Positions 1 through 12,600 are shown, counted from the stretch's first letter. The stretch: 64,000 bases of DNA from Acanthopleura granulata (GCA_016165875.1 JABBOT010000003.1:36706672-36770671); one strand, 5' to 3'. Translations and numbers: made by a program. The notes: generated by a model from the letters alone, not told the origin.

Positions 1-933
1 ATGGAGGCTGATGCAGGCAAGGCAAATGTAGTAATAAATCTGGCCTCACTGATGTGTCACTGGGTGGGCTTGAACCCTGTCAGCTGTTTGTCAAATTTAC
101 GAAAAATTTCATCGGTCATGCCCTATCAGGAATTTGACTTTTTCTTTGGAAATTTGAGTTTTCTTAGGGGACAAGGGCTATGATGCCCGCAGATTTAGGA
201 ACAGTGCTGTGAGGCCAAACGTTGGCATGTAAGTAAATGGGAAATTAAATGTGCTGTGCCGCCAGGTGATTCGCTGAATTATTACCACCTGATACGTTGT
301 GCCCTTTGGCCAAAATTTCGAACTTTCATCAGTAAACCTTATACTTCTCCGAAGTTCAGACAGTTTTCATCATTTTTAACCAAGCATGCACCTGTACACC
401 AAAAACTGGTGGCTGGCAGCGTAACGAGACTCACTCAGCACCGTAAAATACACAGAATTACATTCCCTCCCAAAATGTGGAAGTGCTAATGGGGCACACA
501 TTCTGAATTAAGTGGAATGTCAACCGGATGAGGGAATTTCTTGGCACCCTTAAAAACAAATTCGCAATTGTTGTCGAACTGTTTTGTTTTCGTTGACATT
601 TATCTTTATCGGTGGGTCTCCCGCTGACCTCAAATGTCAACTGAGACTTTCAATGAGTGGAGACAAAAGAGGACATCCTTTATTAACAGCGTGCCCCCTC
701 CCCTCGGAGCGGGAACCCCACCCTACCCCTAGCCAGCGGCTAATTAAGATTGCAGGCCTTTCCCCTGATGATTACTTAACTGGTCGTTTTCTCTATAGCT
801 TTCCCACTTTAAAGAGAGACAACAAAAGGTATGACAGCCTGCCCGGAGGGGCTTGGTGCAAAGTGTTTGTGTAATGGCCATAAGATAAGGCCGTCTGGTA
901 AACTGTACAGAGAACCTTTTCACAGTTTGCTTC

Positions 934-1020
934 AAGAAGATCATTTGGGCGGGATGACTCCACATCGCTTGTAATGGTGGGTCATTTGGGCGGGATGACT
1001 CCACATCGCTTATAATGGTG
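934..1020. repeat. Tandem duplication, 42-bp unit, two copies
   Basis: A unit beginning with GTCATTTGGGCGGGATGACT is present twice, nearly identical, with only a few substitutions between copies. No coding frame runs through it. Confidence 0.8.
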
Positions 1021-1179
1021 TAAATTTACATTTACATCACTGAAACAATAATAGGGCCTATATATTTTGTTCATCCTTTGAAATTTTCTCACGCCTAATT
1101 ACATGGATTTTGATTTTGATGCTCCCTTTTGTCCAGAACCACTCATGTCTCAAGGTAAGAAGACTAGACTGATCGCTCT

Positions 1180-1202
1180 CAGAGAGAGAGAGAGAGAGAG
1201 AG
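1180..1202. repeat. (AG)n microsatellite
   Basis: About eleven uninterrupted AG dinucleotides. Confidence 0.9.
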
Positions 1203-4200
1203 AACTACTCTGAACTACTGAGTTCAACATCACTGGTGCACATGCATGCAGCTATACTAGATGTGCCACAGTTTTCTTGGACTCCGTTGCATATTAAAAG
1301 TTAAATAAATAAAACTTTCTTTTCTTCGAGAAAAGAGAGGTAATAAAGGGCACTGGTGCAACAGTACCAAGTGTATGAGTACATGCATGGGTGGGATTGG
1401 GGGTGGTGGGATTTGCAATGATGGAAGTGGGGTTTGAGAAAGTGCCGGTCTCACGCTTTCAGGTGGTTCGTGCAAAGGAACCCAGAATGTCTAAACCTGA
1501 AACAAAGAACGATGACACCTCGTTGGAGTAAGCCTCACCCCCCCCCCCCATCTCCATACCCTCAGTATCACTCTCACTCACGTCGGAAGATCCAGGTATA
1601 TACCCATTAAGGCATCTGAAGTGAGTATGTGGATAGGGTGATCCATAGAATCCACCATACTACCATACTTCTTTGAAATTACGACCTCAACATCAGACTT
1701 CGTTATTTTCATGACCTCTATTAAAGATTCCCGTATTACATCATCCATGTTTTCACACAATAAAGGCCAAATTTCGCAAATCAATGGTCAGGTCCAGGCG
1801 TATAAGCAACCTCAGGCTATAATTCGCCATATGTCACTTCACCTATATGCCACCGTGCATGTCTCTATTTTACGTACTTCTTAATGATATAGTAAAACGT
1901 ATGAGAACATCGCAAGTGTCGATAAAACAAATATTACAGTTCATATTAACATTGAAAATAACTTATTTTACATCATTTAAAGTGAAAGAACAAAGGAAAT
2001 CCATGCATATAAACGCTTTCAAGTATCATTTGTTTACTTCTTTGTAAGAGCATAAAATTAATAATGCATTCAACGTTCTGAACTGCATGTTGGGTTTCAT
2101 GAACCATGCACTGAATAACCGCTGTTTACATACTTTGGCGCCTTGCACAAGAAGTTTTTCCCACTGTATAATCAAAACGTTTAATACTGAAATACCTCTC
2201 ACTAGTACATAATGTCACTTAAATAATGTTTACAAAGAGCAGTTTCTCCGACGAGGCTTACTTCCATGCCGCGCTGCCTTTTCTAGTGACTATACCATCT
2301 TGACTTAAATGATTTTTGCTTTGACCAGTCTATTTGTTTTCGTGCACTTTTGTGGGTTACCGCAAGTTCACGCACCGGCGCTCTCTTGTTGTGTTGACGA
2401 CTCACCGCTACCCTAGTCCCGATCTTTGTAGATTCGTTGTAATTAATGTACACTTCAGATTATTGAGGAAGTCAATGGCATTTTGAGGAATTGCTTTGAG
2501 CACTATTTGTTCCACTTCGAAAGTAAACTGAAACCGACAAGCTCACGCACACTTCATGGATCCCCGGCATGAATACTCCAAGTAAACAAGCGAGAGAAGA
2601 AGTCGTGATTTAACACGACGGAGTGCAGCGAATAGCAGCAGCCTGTATAATATAAGAAGCTTGCACTGAAATGTAATGCCCTGGGAATTTAACCCCATAT
2701 ATAGGGAACAGCCGCATTTATTTGATTCTACAGCCGTTAAGTAGAATGTCTATACCTGCCGAAGCTCGTGTAAAACGTCATTATCATATGAAATTGATTA
2801 GCTGGGACTTGAAAACAGTGCTTCATTCCACTCTTTCACTTTGCACGGATGTCATCGGAAAGAAAAAAATCATCTCTTCATTCTCGTTGCTAGGCAATAA
2901 TTTGGAGTACGCACTGCAAACAAACATGACCACACTTCTGCACGAGACGGAATGGATCGGTGTGACGTCGGCTGTACTAGGGTGATGGTGGATTGGTAGG
3001 GTTACCTCACCTCGTGAGAGATCTGGTAGGTACCGCTATGTTTTTTGTGCATAAAATACGTTCAGAACAAATATCATATTTCCCATTAAAAGTATACATT
3101 GGGTATATATATAGAGAGATAGACTAATTATGTCGATCCGCGTTTTTCGGCTTAGTCATAATTGCGTCTATGTAAAGATTTGCATTCTTGCGGAGAACGC
3201 TTAGCTTCAACTGCTGATCGGTTTCTATGGTTACAGATGTATGCAGAATTTCTGTTTATAGCTTGGCAACGCACGCAAACCTATACAATCCAACAGATCT
3301 ATAACATTTTTGTGCGTGTTTATAAATGTGCATGTGGAATATGCCAGGTTAAAATGGATTTATCGTTTTCCATTTATAACGTGGGATTGACCCTGCCTTC
3401 AGCATTAATTATTTATAATAACCGTGGCAGCTCTTGATGCATTTTCAGTTTGTGTCTCCCGTGCAATAGCGTTAAGCATACAGACTCAGTTTCGGTCCAC
3501 AAAAAAAAAAAAAAAATGATAGTTTTGAATTCTGCATGACCTCGTGAATTTGCATCACTCCATCCATTTTGTGCGATTTTAGTTTCCACGCATTCTTTTG
3601 TATGGATGGTTTGAAAAATTTACATTGGTGCTTTGTTTACTTCTGCCAGATGGACGCATGTCTATGAATACATTACAATATATTGTCTGTGAGGCTGATA
3701 CCATGTCACGTGCAAAGTTTTACTACAAAAAGCTTGTGGCAATTGTTGGATTCGAACTCGCTCTCTTTTGTCTCCTAGATGCTGGGTACGCTCCCTTCAA
3801 AGAGATGATGGCCAACATTCTGTAAGATTTTTATGAACGTTGCTAATAAGACCCATTTTAGCCTTTATATGCGTCCTATAGAACTCCTGGCCATATACAT
3901 ATAATATATATAATATCTACTCATGATTGCAGGCAAGGGGAATATAGCTATCTATGATCTCATCTTTGTTTATTTTTAAATCAATGGTTGCTAAGACTTT
4001 AGCCTATTTATTTAGTATCATCATTGAGGGTATACAACCACACCGGGTTAGAAATGCAAATTCAATATCTTACAAAGACGTTGACTTCGATCCAAGACTT
4101 GTATATTGCAAAGTGTAAAAATGCCAGGCCAATTCCCGATCAACGACTATATTTATACTCCAAAGTACCGCAATGTACACATTGCCAGCCAGCTATTGAT

Positions 4201-4836
4201 GAAAATAACGGCAGTATAATGTCCGTTACACCCACGACCAAACACACTTGTGTGTGTAAAGGGGCGAGTTGACAGCAATCTGTTAGCGCAGTCACTATGG
4301 ACAAAAATGGTGGTATATGCCTTGGAGTTAACAAATTGCACGCGTGTATGGAGGCCATTTGAATATGGATGTACGCTCTCCGGCTCTGTGTAGGGTACGT
4401 CAATCCATAACGTGTCAATAGGTCAATTAGATGTCAATTGCGGGGGCAAAATGCAGGTTGTCAAGTGGCTCAGGTTGTTGGCAGTCAACAGCTGCTTGAC
4501 ACCCTCAAAGCAGGGACACCTTTAACTGCTCTAAGGTCATGCATACATGTGTCTACTGGGCGTTTACATGTCCAGTAAATAGCATATATATCTTAACAGC
4601 CAGTTAAAGGTACAGGTGGCTAGAATTCAGTTGTATCGTCACTAGCTATACTGAGGTAAGTTTATACCAATATGAATTTGTTGGTGTGAGGGGCCTTGTG
4701 CACATTTTTCCTACGTACATATCGTAGTGTTTTTAAGGAAATAATTGTTCTAAATACAGGAATGAATATAACTGCTACAAAATGAGGAGAAGTAGAGTTT
4801 ACGGCAAAAACAGATTGGCCGTGATTTTATAGCATG

Positions 4837-5125
4837 CAGGAGACCTCCGTGGCCGAAAAGGTTAGTGCGCTAGGGCAGCGAACTGATCCACGTGCCACTA
4901 ACTAATGCGATCTCTGTGAGCTCAATCCCGGTTCACGGTGGCTTCCTGTACGGTCGTTCATGGGAACGTCTGCCAGCAACCTACGTATGGTTGTGGGTTT
5001 CCGCCGCCGGGCTCCGTTCGGTCTCCCCCCCCCCTACCCCCGCCAAGATAACGCTGGCCGCCGTCGTGTAAGTTAAATATTCTTGAGTAGGGCGTAACAC
5101 ACCAATGAAATAAATACATAAATAT
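4837..5125 (+). mobile_element. tRNA-derived SINE, near full length
   Basis: The head has an A-box-like segment (CCGTGGCCGAAAAGG) and a B-box-like segment (GAGCTCAATCCC). The conserved body and 3' end follow: GCCAGCAACCT, GTGGGTTTCC, AATATTCTTGAGTA and CACCAATGAAATAAATA. A poly-C run interrupts the body. It ends about 210 bp before the splice acceptor of the ADP-ribosyltransferase-like exon, so it sits in that gene's intron or upstream flank. Confidence 0.85.
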
Positions 5126-5338
5126 ATTCCGGATGGAGAAAACCAGGGTGCCTGGATTTAAATCACCGTGCTTCGCCAGGTACCTGGCAAAGCTACTGAC
5201 TTCATGCCGCATCTCACATAGCGAGAGCTTGATTCGAACACGCGAACCCCTGCATATATAGTCTCAGCTCAAACAAATGTATAACTGTGTGATAAAGAAC
5301 GTTTTAAACATTATTAACTCTTTATATTTCTTTTCAAG

Positions 5339-7944
5339 GTGTTTGGGATTCGTTGACAACATTTCTTCGGCGCTGGCATAACCGGAACTTTTATCCAGCG
5401 ATTATGGAGTTTCAAGATGACGAAGGCAACGCCAAGGAACATATTGGATTCTGGTATACTAATGCGGACTGTGACATCGCCCGGAAAACGTTTGTCAGCA
5501 GACTGAAGGATGTGGTCAGGGACCCATTGTCCACGGACATTCCAGTTATCAGAGGGCTACTCAGCATTCCAGAAGTGTCCCTCAAAGAGGCAGTGGAACC
5601 TCTGGCCGATCTGGTTCCTAACATCGATCACGTCGTGGAACAGGCATCTCAGTACATCATCCGACTGTCCAGTTTACCGGAAGGAATCATCGAGGACGAT
5701 CTCTGTGTTCTCCTAATGTGCACCTGGCCATGGGAGGACCTCGCTGAAGAAAAGACCTTGTATAACTTGTTCAATAGTAAACTCCGCTCCTCTAATAGAG
5801 AGTCGCTGGTGCCTTATCTCCCGTTGCTGAAACTCTTCTTGACGACGCTGTACAAACTTCCGGCATACCACGGGAACGTGTGGTGTGGAACGCTAGAGGA
5901 TGTGACGTCACAGTACAAGGAAGGTACCAGGTTAATATGGTGGGGGTTCAGCAGTTATACGGAAAAGCTTCCGGTTATCACGGGTCCAAAGGTTCTGGGG
6001 AAATTTGGCACCAAAACCTTGTTCAATCTGAACACCACCAGAGGTTTTAGAGTCAATCTTGTGCCTGGGGTGGCCGAAGTGGTCATCCCTCCAGGCTTGC
6101 AGATGAAGGTGCTGAACGTTTACAACGCTGGGCAGGGAATCAAGATTGTAGAATTACAAGAAGTGATCCCGGAGGTTGGACTGATTGATTTTCCTGGACC
6201 TGTGTTCGATGTGGGATCCGAAGAATTTTTCCTTCGGCGTTTTGAAGATTATTCTATTAATGGACACTGGGGAAGGTTTGTGGCGACACTAAAAACATTA
6301 CCATTGGACAAAGAAGCCTACCTCTACGTGGCGGCCTTACAGACTTTGTGTCAAAGTGTTACGAACGGAGATCTAGAGTTGGATAAAGAAGACAGGCAAA
6401 GCCTTTTAGAGCTTACGCTCAACATTATGAAAATTCATATCAGAGACATCACTCTTCAAACCCAGGGATGTTCCACGCTGCACATTCTGGGTGTTGGTGA
6501 TTTCAGAAGTAACTCCTTGGGAAAAGGGACGATCCAGACAATATCGTTAGTTTTGAAAGAACATGTTAATAATGCAGGAATTCAGCTCTTGGGAAACTCT
6601 CTCTTACCTCCCCTTTTGTACAATGACAGCAACAGGAATTTTGCAGCAAAACAAGGCTTAACACAATCTTCTGTTCTCGCTCTTGAAGCTAATCTGAGCG
6701 ACTGTGGCATTTATGAAGTCCTTTGTCATGTGTTGGCCATTTTGTCGCTGAGCGAGGAAAACCGTGTTGTTGTTGCTATGTCGGGTGATGGTTTGACAAA
6801 TGTACTCGAAGGGCTTCGCGTTCATTCCGACAACACCTCATCGATAGCAAAGGGCCTTCTGTTGACAGCTCGGTTATTCATGCATGAAAAAAGTCACGAT
6901 GTGTTGACACGAGATGGGCTGACAGAACTTGTAGTAGAGGCCATGAAGAGACATCCAGACCAAGTACAAATTCAGCAAAATGGCTGCCTGGCGTTAGCGC
7001 GACTTTTTGGGAATAGATCCACCAGAGACAGCGTGGGAATACAGGAGGAGGTAACTGTTGTTATCTCCGCAATGAAAAGTAATACGTCTAACACGGTACT
7101 TCAACGCAACGCCTGCCTTGCACTAACTCAGATGGTAGGACACGCCAACGGTGCGTTCTCTGCCATGAGAGCGGGCGAAATTCAAACCATATCAATGGTG
7201 ATGTCCGAACACGAAGACAACGAAGGTGTCCAAGAAGCTGCTTGTGAGCTATTTGCCACTTTGTGTCAGTCCAGTGACAACTCATCTGTCATAGACAAGC
7301 AACAGTTGATACGAGATCTAACTAAGGCCATGGTGCGTCACTTTGACCACAGGGGTGTACAGGCAAACGCCTGTAGATGTCTGGCTGAGATCTGGACCAG
7401 GAAAGACGAAATCAGTGATGACACTGAATCAGTGGCAGGTAATAGAAACGCAATGGAAGCCGTGCTGAGGGCAGTCACGTGCCACCATGAACACGCAGCC
7501 ACGCAAGAATATGGTTATCTCGCTTTAGCGAGAATTTGTGAGATCTCGTTGTATCAACATTTGATCAAAGACGGTGGGATTGCAGTCGCTATTTCTGCGC
7601 TGAGCGACCAATCATACCGCCCTGTCGTTCAACATAACGTACTTGTGTTACTGGCTCTTTTGTCGAAAAATGCCGAGTGCCAAGGTGTCATCACCCAAAA
7701 TGGCGGCGTTGCTGCGATTGCAAAGGCACTTGTTGCTCGGCCTCATCACAGCGGGACTCAGGCATGTGGATGTCGTATTTTGTCCAGATTAGCGGTGGAC
7801 ACCAAAAATCACAAGTCGCTGTCAGAGCCTTCGGTCTTAGAGGCGACCACAAGTGCGAAACTGAATTGTCCGCATGATCAAGACGTGCAAAAATACGTCA
7901 AGGCTTTTTTTCATAAATTACGAACAAAGAAGATAGCCTAAAGC
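5339..7944 (+). CDS. ADP-ribosyltransferase-like domain fused to armadillo-type repeats (3' exon)
   Basis: One open frame runs through this exon to a TAA at 7942-7944. The likely left border is the acceptor TTTCTTTTCAAG ending at 5338, because the frame is open back through it and has no ATG before 5404 (residue 18, counting the TTG at 5353 as residue 1). Upstream exons are therefore likely; translation could instead begin at 5404. Residues about 30-165 are a helical region of the kind that precedes ART domains in invertebrate proteins. Residues about 166-270 match an arginine-type ADP-ribosyltransferase fold: the strand LPAYHGNVWCG, the S-T-S-like WWGFSSYT (196-203), FGTKTLF, and VAEVVIPPG around E242. 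The Arg expected in the first motif is C178, and the first Glu of E-x-E is V240. From about residue 310 to 862 there are degenerate 42-residue helical repeats (for example VQIQQNGCLALARLF, GVQANACRCLAEIW), which read as ARM/HEAT-like. Family ARTs transfer ADP-ribose from NAD+; activity here is doubtful. The fusion suggests a protein-binding or immune-type scaffold, which is inference. Confidence 0.75.
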
Positions 7945-8615
7945 CTAAAAGCTGCCGATGAAAGCTGCTGACTTGAAATCACGATCACAAATGACAATCA
8001 TCATTAGCTCGATGCTCTTTTCCACTGATTCCTCGCCCTTCCCCCACAGCTTCCTAGCTCCAGTTTATTATTTACAATGAAGAACCTGCTTGAACAGAAA
8101 ACCCACGTTGTTAATGTAGAGATTGATAAAACATAATGGCCTTAACTTACAATGGCATGTACGAGCACCGAAAGAATGATGTACATATTTATGGCCTTTT
8201 TTTCTGTAACTGAAATATTTCAATGTCATGTATGAAATACGTGGTGCATGCATATGTCTAGGCCCTGCGCTAGTTTGTGTAATTCCAGACGTGACGTCTA
8301 ATAAATTGCATTTCACGTCACTGCACTTCCGTTTGTAGCGCATAGCCATAAAACATGGCGTCGTTTTTGTTTTAACATGGAGCGACGAGCTTCTAGGCCT
8401 GTCAGCTCCTAAATAATGCAGATGAGACCGCCTAAATTATTGCGAGTGTCCGTAATTTGACAGGAGACATAAGATAAGTGGCTGAGTTGGATGCTGGAAG
8501 GTTGTATGACTCCACCGGTATAGCGACATCTAAATATCGAAACGACAGTGGAGTCCATGTAGGACTAGCATGGCATATAGTATATTGTTTTCTCCTGCCG
8601 TGCTATATTGTATAG

Positions 8616-8779
8616 GGGCTTCCATGGCCGAGGGATTAACGTGTTAGTACAGCACATTGACTCAGGAGCCTCTCATCAATGTGGTCGTTGTGGACTCAAG
8701 TCCATCTCATGCACGTGGCTTCCTCTCCGGCCATACGTTGGACATTCTGCCACGAACCTGCGGATAAATAAAAGGCGTA
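8616..8779 (+). mobile_element. SINE, 5' half only
   Basis: The tRNA-like head (CCATGGCCGAGGGATTAACG, then ACTCAAGTCC) and the first part of the body up to the CCTGCGGAT step are present. It then runs directly into AAATAAAAG, so the conserved 3' half is missing. Confidence 0.7.
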
Positions 8780-9321
8780 TGAAAGGCACACTGTATAGAC
8801 GACCCATAAGCTATAAATAAACCTATTCGGACGCAATACAGAAATGTACCAGTTAGTTATTACTTTCAGTACAGTGTCCGGAAATATATCATGCTGTAGA
8901 ATATTATCATTTGGAATCCCCACTATAAGAACAAGGCTCTATACTTGTCCAACCATGGGTCTATTTTCAGGGCCCATGCACTTTCAAGTTTTCACCACTT
9001 TTCCCCTAAGTTATATACGTCTCCTTATTGTATTATAACCTAATCACGGCCGTGTACGAGAAAAATGAGAGAATAACCCATTTAAGTGTCTAAAAATCCA
9101 TTCCATGAGACATTTGATATTGTAACACCTCAGATATGGACACTCTGATATGGACGCCTGGCAGTGTAGGTGTAGAGCATTCAACGGCAACCTTGTAATG
9201 GCGACGAAAATAACTTTAGACGACCGAAGAAAGGATTGTTTGTAAACTTGGCTGATGGCATATGACGAGCGAACAAAATCATCATCATGAGCCAAACATC
9301 AGTCATTAAAGAAGAACAATA

Positions 9322-9532
9322 TGATTTATTTATTTATTTATTTATTTAATTGATTAGTATTTTACGATGCACTCAAGAATATTTCAGTAGTTTACACCCT
9401 GGCGGTTATGGTGGGAGGAACCCGGGCAGAGCCTGGTGGAAAATCATGACTATCCGCAGGTTGCTGGCGGACCTTCCCCTGAACGACTTGAGAAGAAACC
9501 AGCATGAGCTGAACTTGAACTCACAATGACAC
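9322..9532 (-). mobile_element. SINE, minus orientation
   Basis: Begins with the (TTTA)n complement of the tail, then ACTCAAGAATATTTCA, GGTGGGAGGAACCCGGGC, GCAGGTTGCTGG and the tRNA-like head. The head runs straight into the 52-bp tandem array. Confidence 0.85.
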
Positions 9533-9777
9533 AATCAGTGAGAGACCATGCAGACACAGAAACAAACGTAACTCACAGTGACAGCATCAGTGAGAGACCA
9601 TGCAGACACAGAAACAAACGTAACTCACAGTGACAGCATCAGTGAGAGATCATGCAGACACAGAAACAAACGTAACTCACAGTGACAGCATCAGTGAGAG
9701 ACCATGCAGACACAGAAACAAACGTAACTCACAGTGACAGCATTAGTGAAAGATCATGCAGACACAGAAACAAACGT
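9516..9777. repeat. 52-bp tandem array, five units
   Basis: The same step (ACTCACAGTGACAGCATCAG) starts at about 9516, 9568, 9620, 9672 and 9724, an exact 52-bp spacing. The first unit overlaps the tRNA-like head of the preceding SINE (TTGAACTCACAATGAC), so the array appears to have grown from the SINE border. Confidence 0.9.
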
Positions 9778-10133
9778 GTTCTGTAATCGTTGTCCTCAAA
9801 ATTAAGCTAACCGAAACAAATCTGCAAGTATACCCTTTTTTGCACAGTGCGCATGGTACAGAAAGGTAAAGTAATTAATATGCAAGTATGATCACCCCAT
9901 ACAGTGAAAACAATCGGAGAATTCCTGCATGATGGGATTCTGTTGGAACAGATTACATGTATTTAATCGGATCTCGACGTCTTAATGCACTGCATGAAAC
10001 ACAGGAATCCAGGTGTAACAGTTTCTTTGAAAACCATTTCCATAAAAATTACGATATAACTGAATAGATGTATTAATGTAATGGCATGAAAGATATTTGC
10101 AGAATAGGTAATGAAAAATAAAGATATTAACGA

Positions 10134-10216
10134 CGGCAATAGGTGGGATTCTAATCCACGCATCCTGGGAAACTGGTGGCTAAAATATTCGCCTTGGACC
10201 ACTCGTTCATGTCACC
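10134..10216 (-). pseudogene. Decayed tRNA-Leu copy
   Basis: Read on the minus strand it aligns end to end with the intact tRNA-Leu at 10884-10965: GTGGTCCAAGGCG in the D arm, TTTTAGCCACCAG in the anticodon arm, and GGATTAGAATCCCACC in the T arm. The T-loop TTCGAAT has become TTAGAAT and the acceptor stem no longer pairs well, so it is not expected to fold or be processed. It probably arose by duplication of the nearby gene. Confidence 0.75.
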
Positions 10217-10883
10217 AACTCATTTCTTCCATTGGCGTTTAACATGCTGCTCATAAACTACTAACTTATAAAGTCAAAAAGTCGGTGCGTATCACGGATT
10301 TGGGAAAGCCTAAGTTTTGAGATGTAGGCTTGCGTGTAGTTGTAGACCAACAAGATAGATCTACCAACTTGCCCCTATGACAACTTGTCACTGCTGCAGT
10401 ATCAAGTCAAACCATATACACACGATTTATACACATTCCGTATGACACGTACCAAATTTAAGACCGATCTCAGCCAAAGGAAGCAAAACAGGCTACAGTT
10501 CCTTGAGCTATAACCTGTACATATAAATCCTTGATTTATAGAACTGCTATGTGGCCCAGATAAGTCATTGAGAGACACAGAATGACCAGGGTCCAAAAAT
10601 GATTGCGTACAACAGGCATCAGATTTTACCATAGGACCAGTTATATGGCAGCATGCAAATAAAATGATTTATTGTGTATTAATGTTTCAGGATTATCTAA
10701 CCACTGACGACCAATACACAGACATGTAGAGTCTGAATTTAATTTAGTGTTCAACTCAGAAATCTTGACTGGAATATCATTTTCATAAAAGTCGCAACAT
10801 GATATTTCGATCTCATGCCTCTATCAGTAAGTGCATATCCTCGCTTGTCATATTTTGAGAGAAATTACAAGTAAAAATTATCA
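10217..10883. other. Spacer between tRNA pseudogene and tRNA gene
   Basis: AT-rich sequence with no recognisable gene or repeat. Confidence 0.5.
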
Positions 10884-10965
10884 TGGCAGCGGTGGGATTC
10901 GAACCCACGCCTCCTGAGAGACTGGTGCCTAAAACCAGCGCCTTAGACCGCTCGGCCACGCTACC
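10884..10965 (-). tRNA. tRNA-Leu(TAG)
   Basis: On the minus strand an 82-nt cloverleaf forms. The acceptor stem GGTAGCG pairs with CGCTGCC (one T:G pair) and the discriminator is A. The A box is TGGCCGAGCGGT. The anticodon stem CTGGT/ACCAG encloses the loop TTTAGGC, giving anticodon TAG. A long variable arm (TCTCTCAGGAGG) marks class II, and the B box is GGTTCGAATCC. A TTTTT run shortly after the 3' end is a plausible RNA polymerase III stop. It decodes the leucine codon CUA. Every conserved position I checked is intact, so it is likely functional. Confidence 0.95.
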
Positions 10966-12419
10966 AACATGCTAAGCACTTTCTAAAAAATTGTGTAGAT
11001 GCTTCAGAAAATGAGAACCGCGAACCGTTTAACAAGTGTTATTTTGGGAACATGAACAATTGGGTAGCGATCTATGATCACTCCCTTATGTACGTTTTTT
11101 GTCGTCAAATGGTGCAACAGTAAATGAAACGGTTTAGGGTTTCGTTGTCACTCATAGTTACCTCCCCTTGACTGTTGACCAAGCCTGCAATGTTTGAGCT
11201 TAGTAGCCTACCCGCTCAAGGATACTCGAACCCCTCAGGGATGAATTTTGGTAAAACAAAATTTTATTTCACATTCTTACTCTTCATTTTCCTATCTTTC
11301 CTCTCACTTAAAGATGAAATCCAAATCCGGATTGTAAATACTTAAAATTTGACAAAAAGTATAGCATGTTGTGAACCAAGGCAGTTGTGTTTACTTAATA
11401 GGTTATCTGACTTTCAGATCGAATCTCCACGCCCGAGAAACATGGGCCTAAACTGTTAGAAAAGTACTCGCTGGAAATATGGACATAATTAATACACTAC
11501 ATCATACGTTATCTACCCCATCTAAAGTAAATGCAACCCGATTTACAGGTAGAATTTTAAAAGGATCTACATGTATTTTACCTCCATGGTTTGAGCAACC
11601 TCGCGGACTAACAACTCACATTTCTATGGCCTTCCACAAGAATCGTTAATTTAAAATTCGCGAGCGAAAGCACCAGAACGTGGTGTCACCAGTAACTGGG
11701 AAAGGGTTGACTGAAGACATATCGGTACCATGAGTACGAGGGGCGTGTCGCAGGATGGGAGATTTTTTTTTTCTTTTTCTTTTTTTCATTATTTAATAAA
11801 GAATACAGACTGAGAACTACAATCAACGGCCAAGAAATTTCTACGTATCGAGTCGCGTCCGGTGATGCAGCGAGTTTACAAACCGGCGAAATTTCACGAC
11901 AGCGGGTTTTTTTTATCCATATTTACCGTATTAAATTTCCAAGTTTTTATTACTTCCATGCAATAACACCACAGATAGGTTTTTGTGCTTAGCATAGCTG
12001 GGGCCTAACTTCAAGAGAAAATAATCTTGAAAGGCAGGGAAAATTACCGTTATATATATAGGCTCGATCCGTAAAGGCCTATATATGCTCTAGAGACAGG
12101 CACCTAGGCCAAATTACTTGAAATCCAGGAATAAACTTTTATATAGGTCTTATGCACGGTAGTCCAGGAATGAATTATATAGTGTATCGATATTATGACA
12201 AGAATTAGGCATTGCTTTTAATTTACGTGTGAATAACTGTTAATCACCACGATGATCGTGGTTCGACTATAGTCCACAGAATGCATTCATTATAAATTGC
12301 CGTCTATTCTCGACGACTTTAATGTATCGCTTGTTGACAAATGAGGACGTATAGCGCATTTGGCCGCAGGATCAAATCCAACTCCCCTTGGTTATGTTGT
12401 TGCATTATACGTCATGAAT
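10966..12419. other. Gene-free stretch
   Basis: AT-rich, with a T-rich run near 11763-11790. No coding region or known repeat recognised. Confidence 0.5.
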
Positions 12420-12600
12420 ATGTTTATTTATTTATTTATTTATTTGATTTGTGTTTTACGCCGTACTCAAGAATATTTCACTTGTACGACGGCCACCAGC
12501 ACCACTGTGAGAGGAAACCGGGCAGAGCCCGGGGGAAATCCACGACCATCCGCAGGTTGCTGGCAGACCTACCCACGTACGGCCGGAGAGGGAGTCATGA
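12420..12600 (-). mobile_element. SINE, minus orientation, head missing
   Basis: The tail complement (TTTA)n is followed by CGCCGTACTCAAGAATATTT, GAGGAAACCGGGCAGAGCCC and GCAGGTTGCTGGCAGACC. It stops at GGCCGGAGAGGGAG without the tRNA-like region. Confidence 0.85.

Larger units (their letters stand above)
1..4836. other. Non-coding stretch, no gene recognised
   Basis: No open frame here resembles a known protein and none is long. It holds a 42-bp direct duplication near 934-1020, an (AG)n run at about 1180-1202, a poly-C run near 1540 and a poly-A run near 3500. It may contain upstream non-coding or short exons of the ADP-ribosyltransferase-like gene that follows, but I could not identify any. 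Confidence 0.5.
7945..10133. other. Gene-free stretch after the ART-like gene
   Basis: AATAAA at about 8298 is a candidate polyadenylation signal for the upstream gene. Otherwise it holds two SINE pieces and a 52-bp satellite, listed separately. No gene seen. Confidence 0.5.

Noticed and set aside
584..874. Plus-strand open frame of 96 codons
   Set aside because: No similarity recognised, no splice context, no supporting neighbour exons.
9516..9777. Regularly spaced repeats considered as a CRISPR array
   Set aside because: The whole 52-bp unit is repeated with no unique spacers, in a eukaryotic SINE context.
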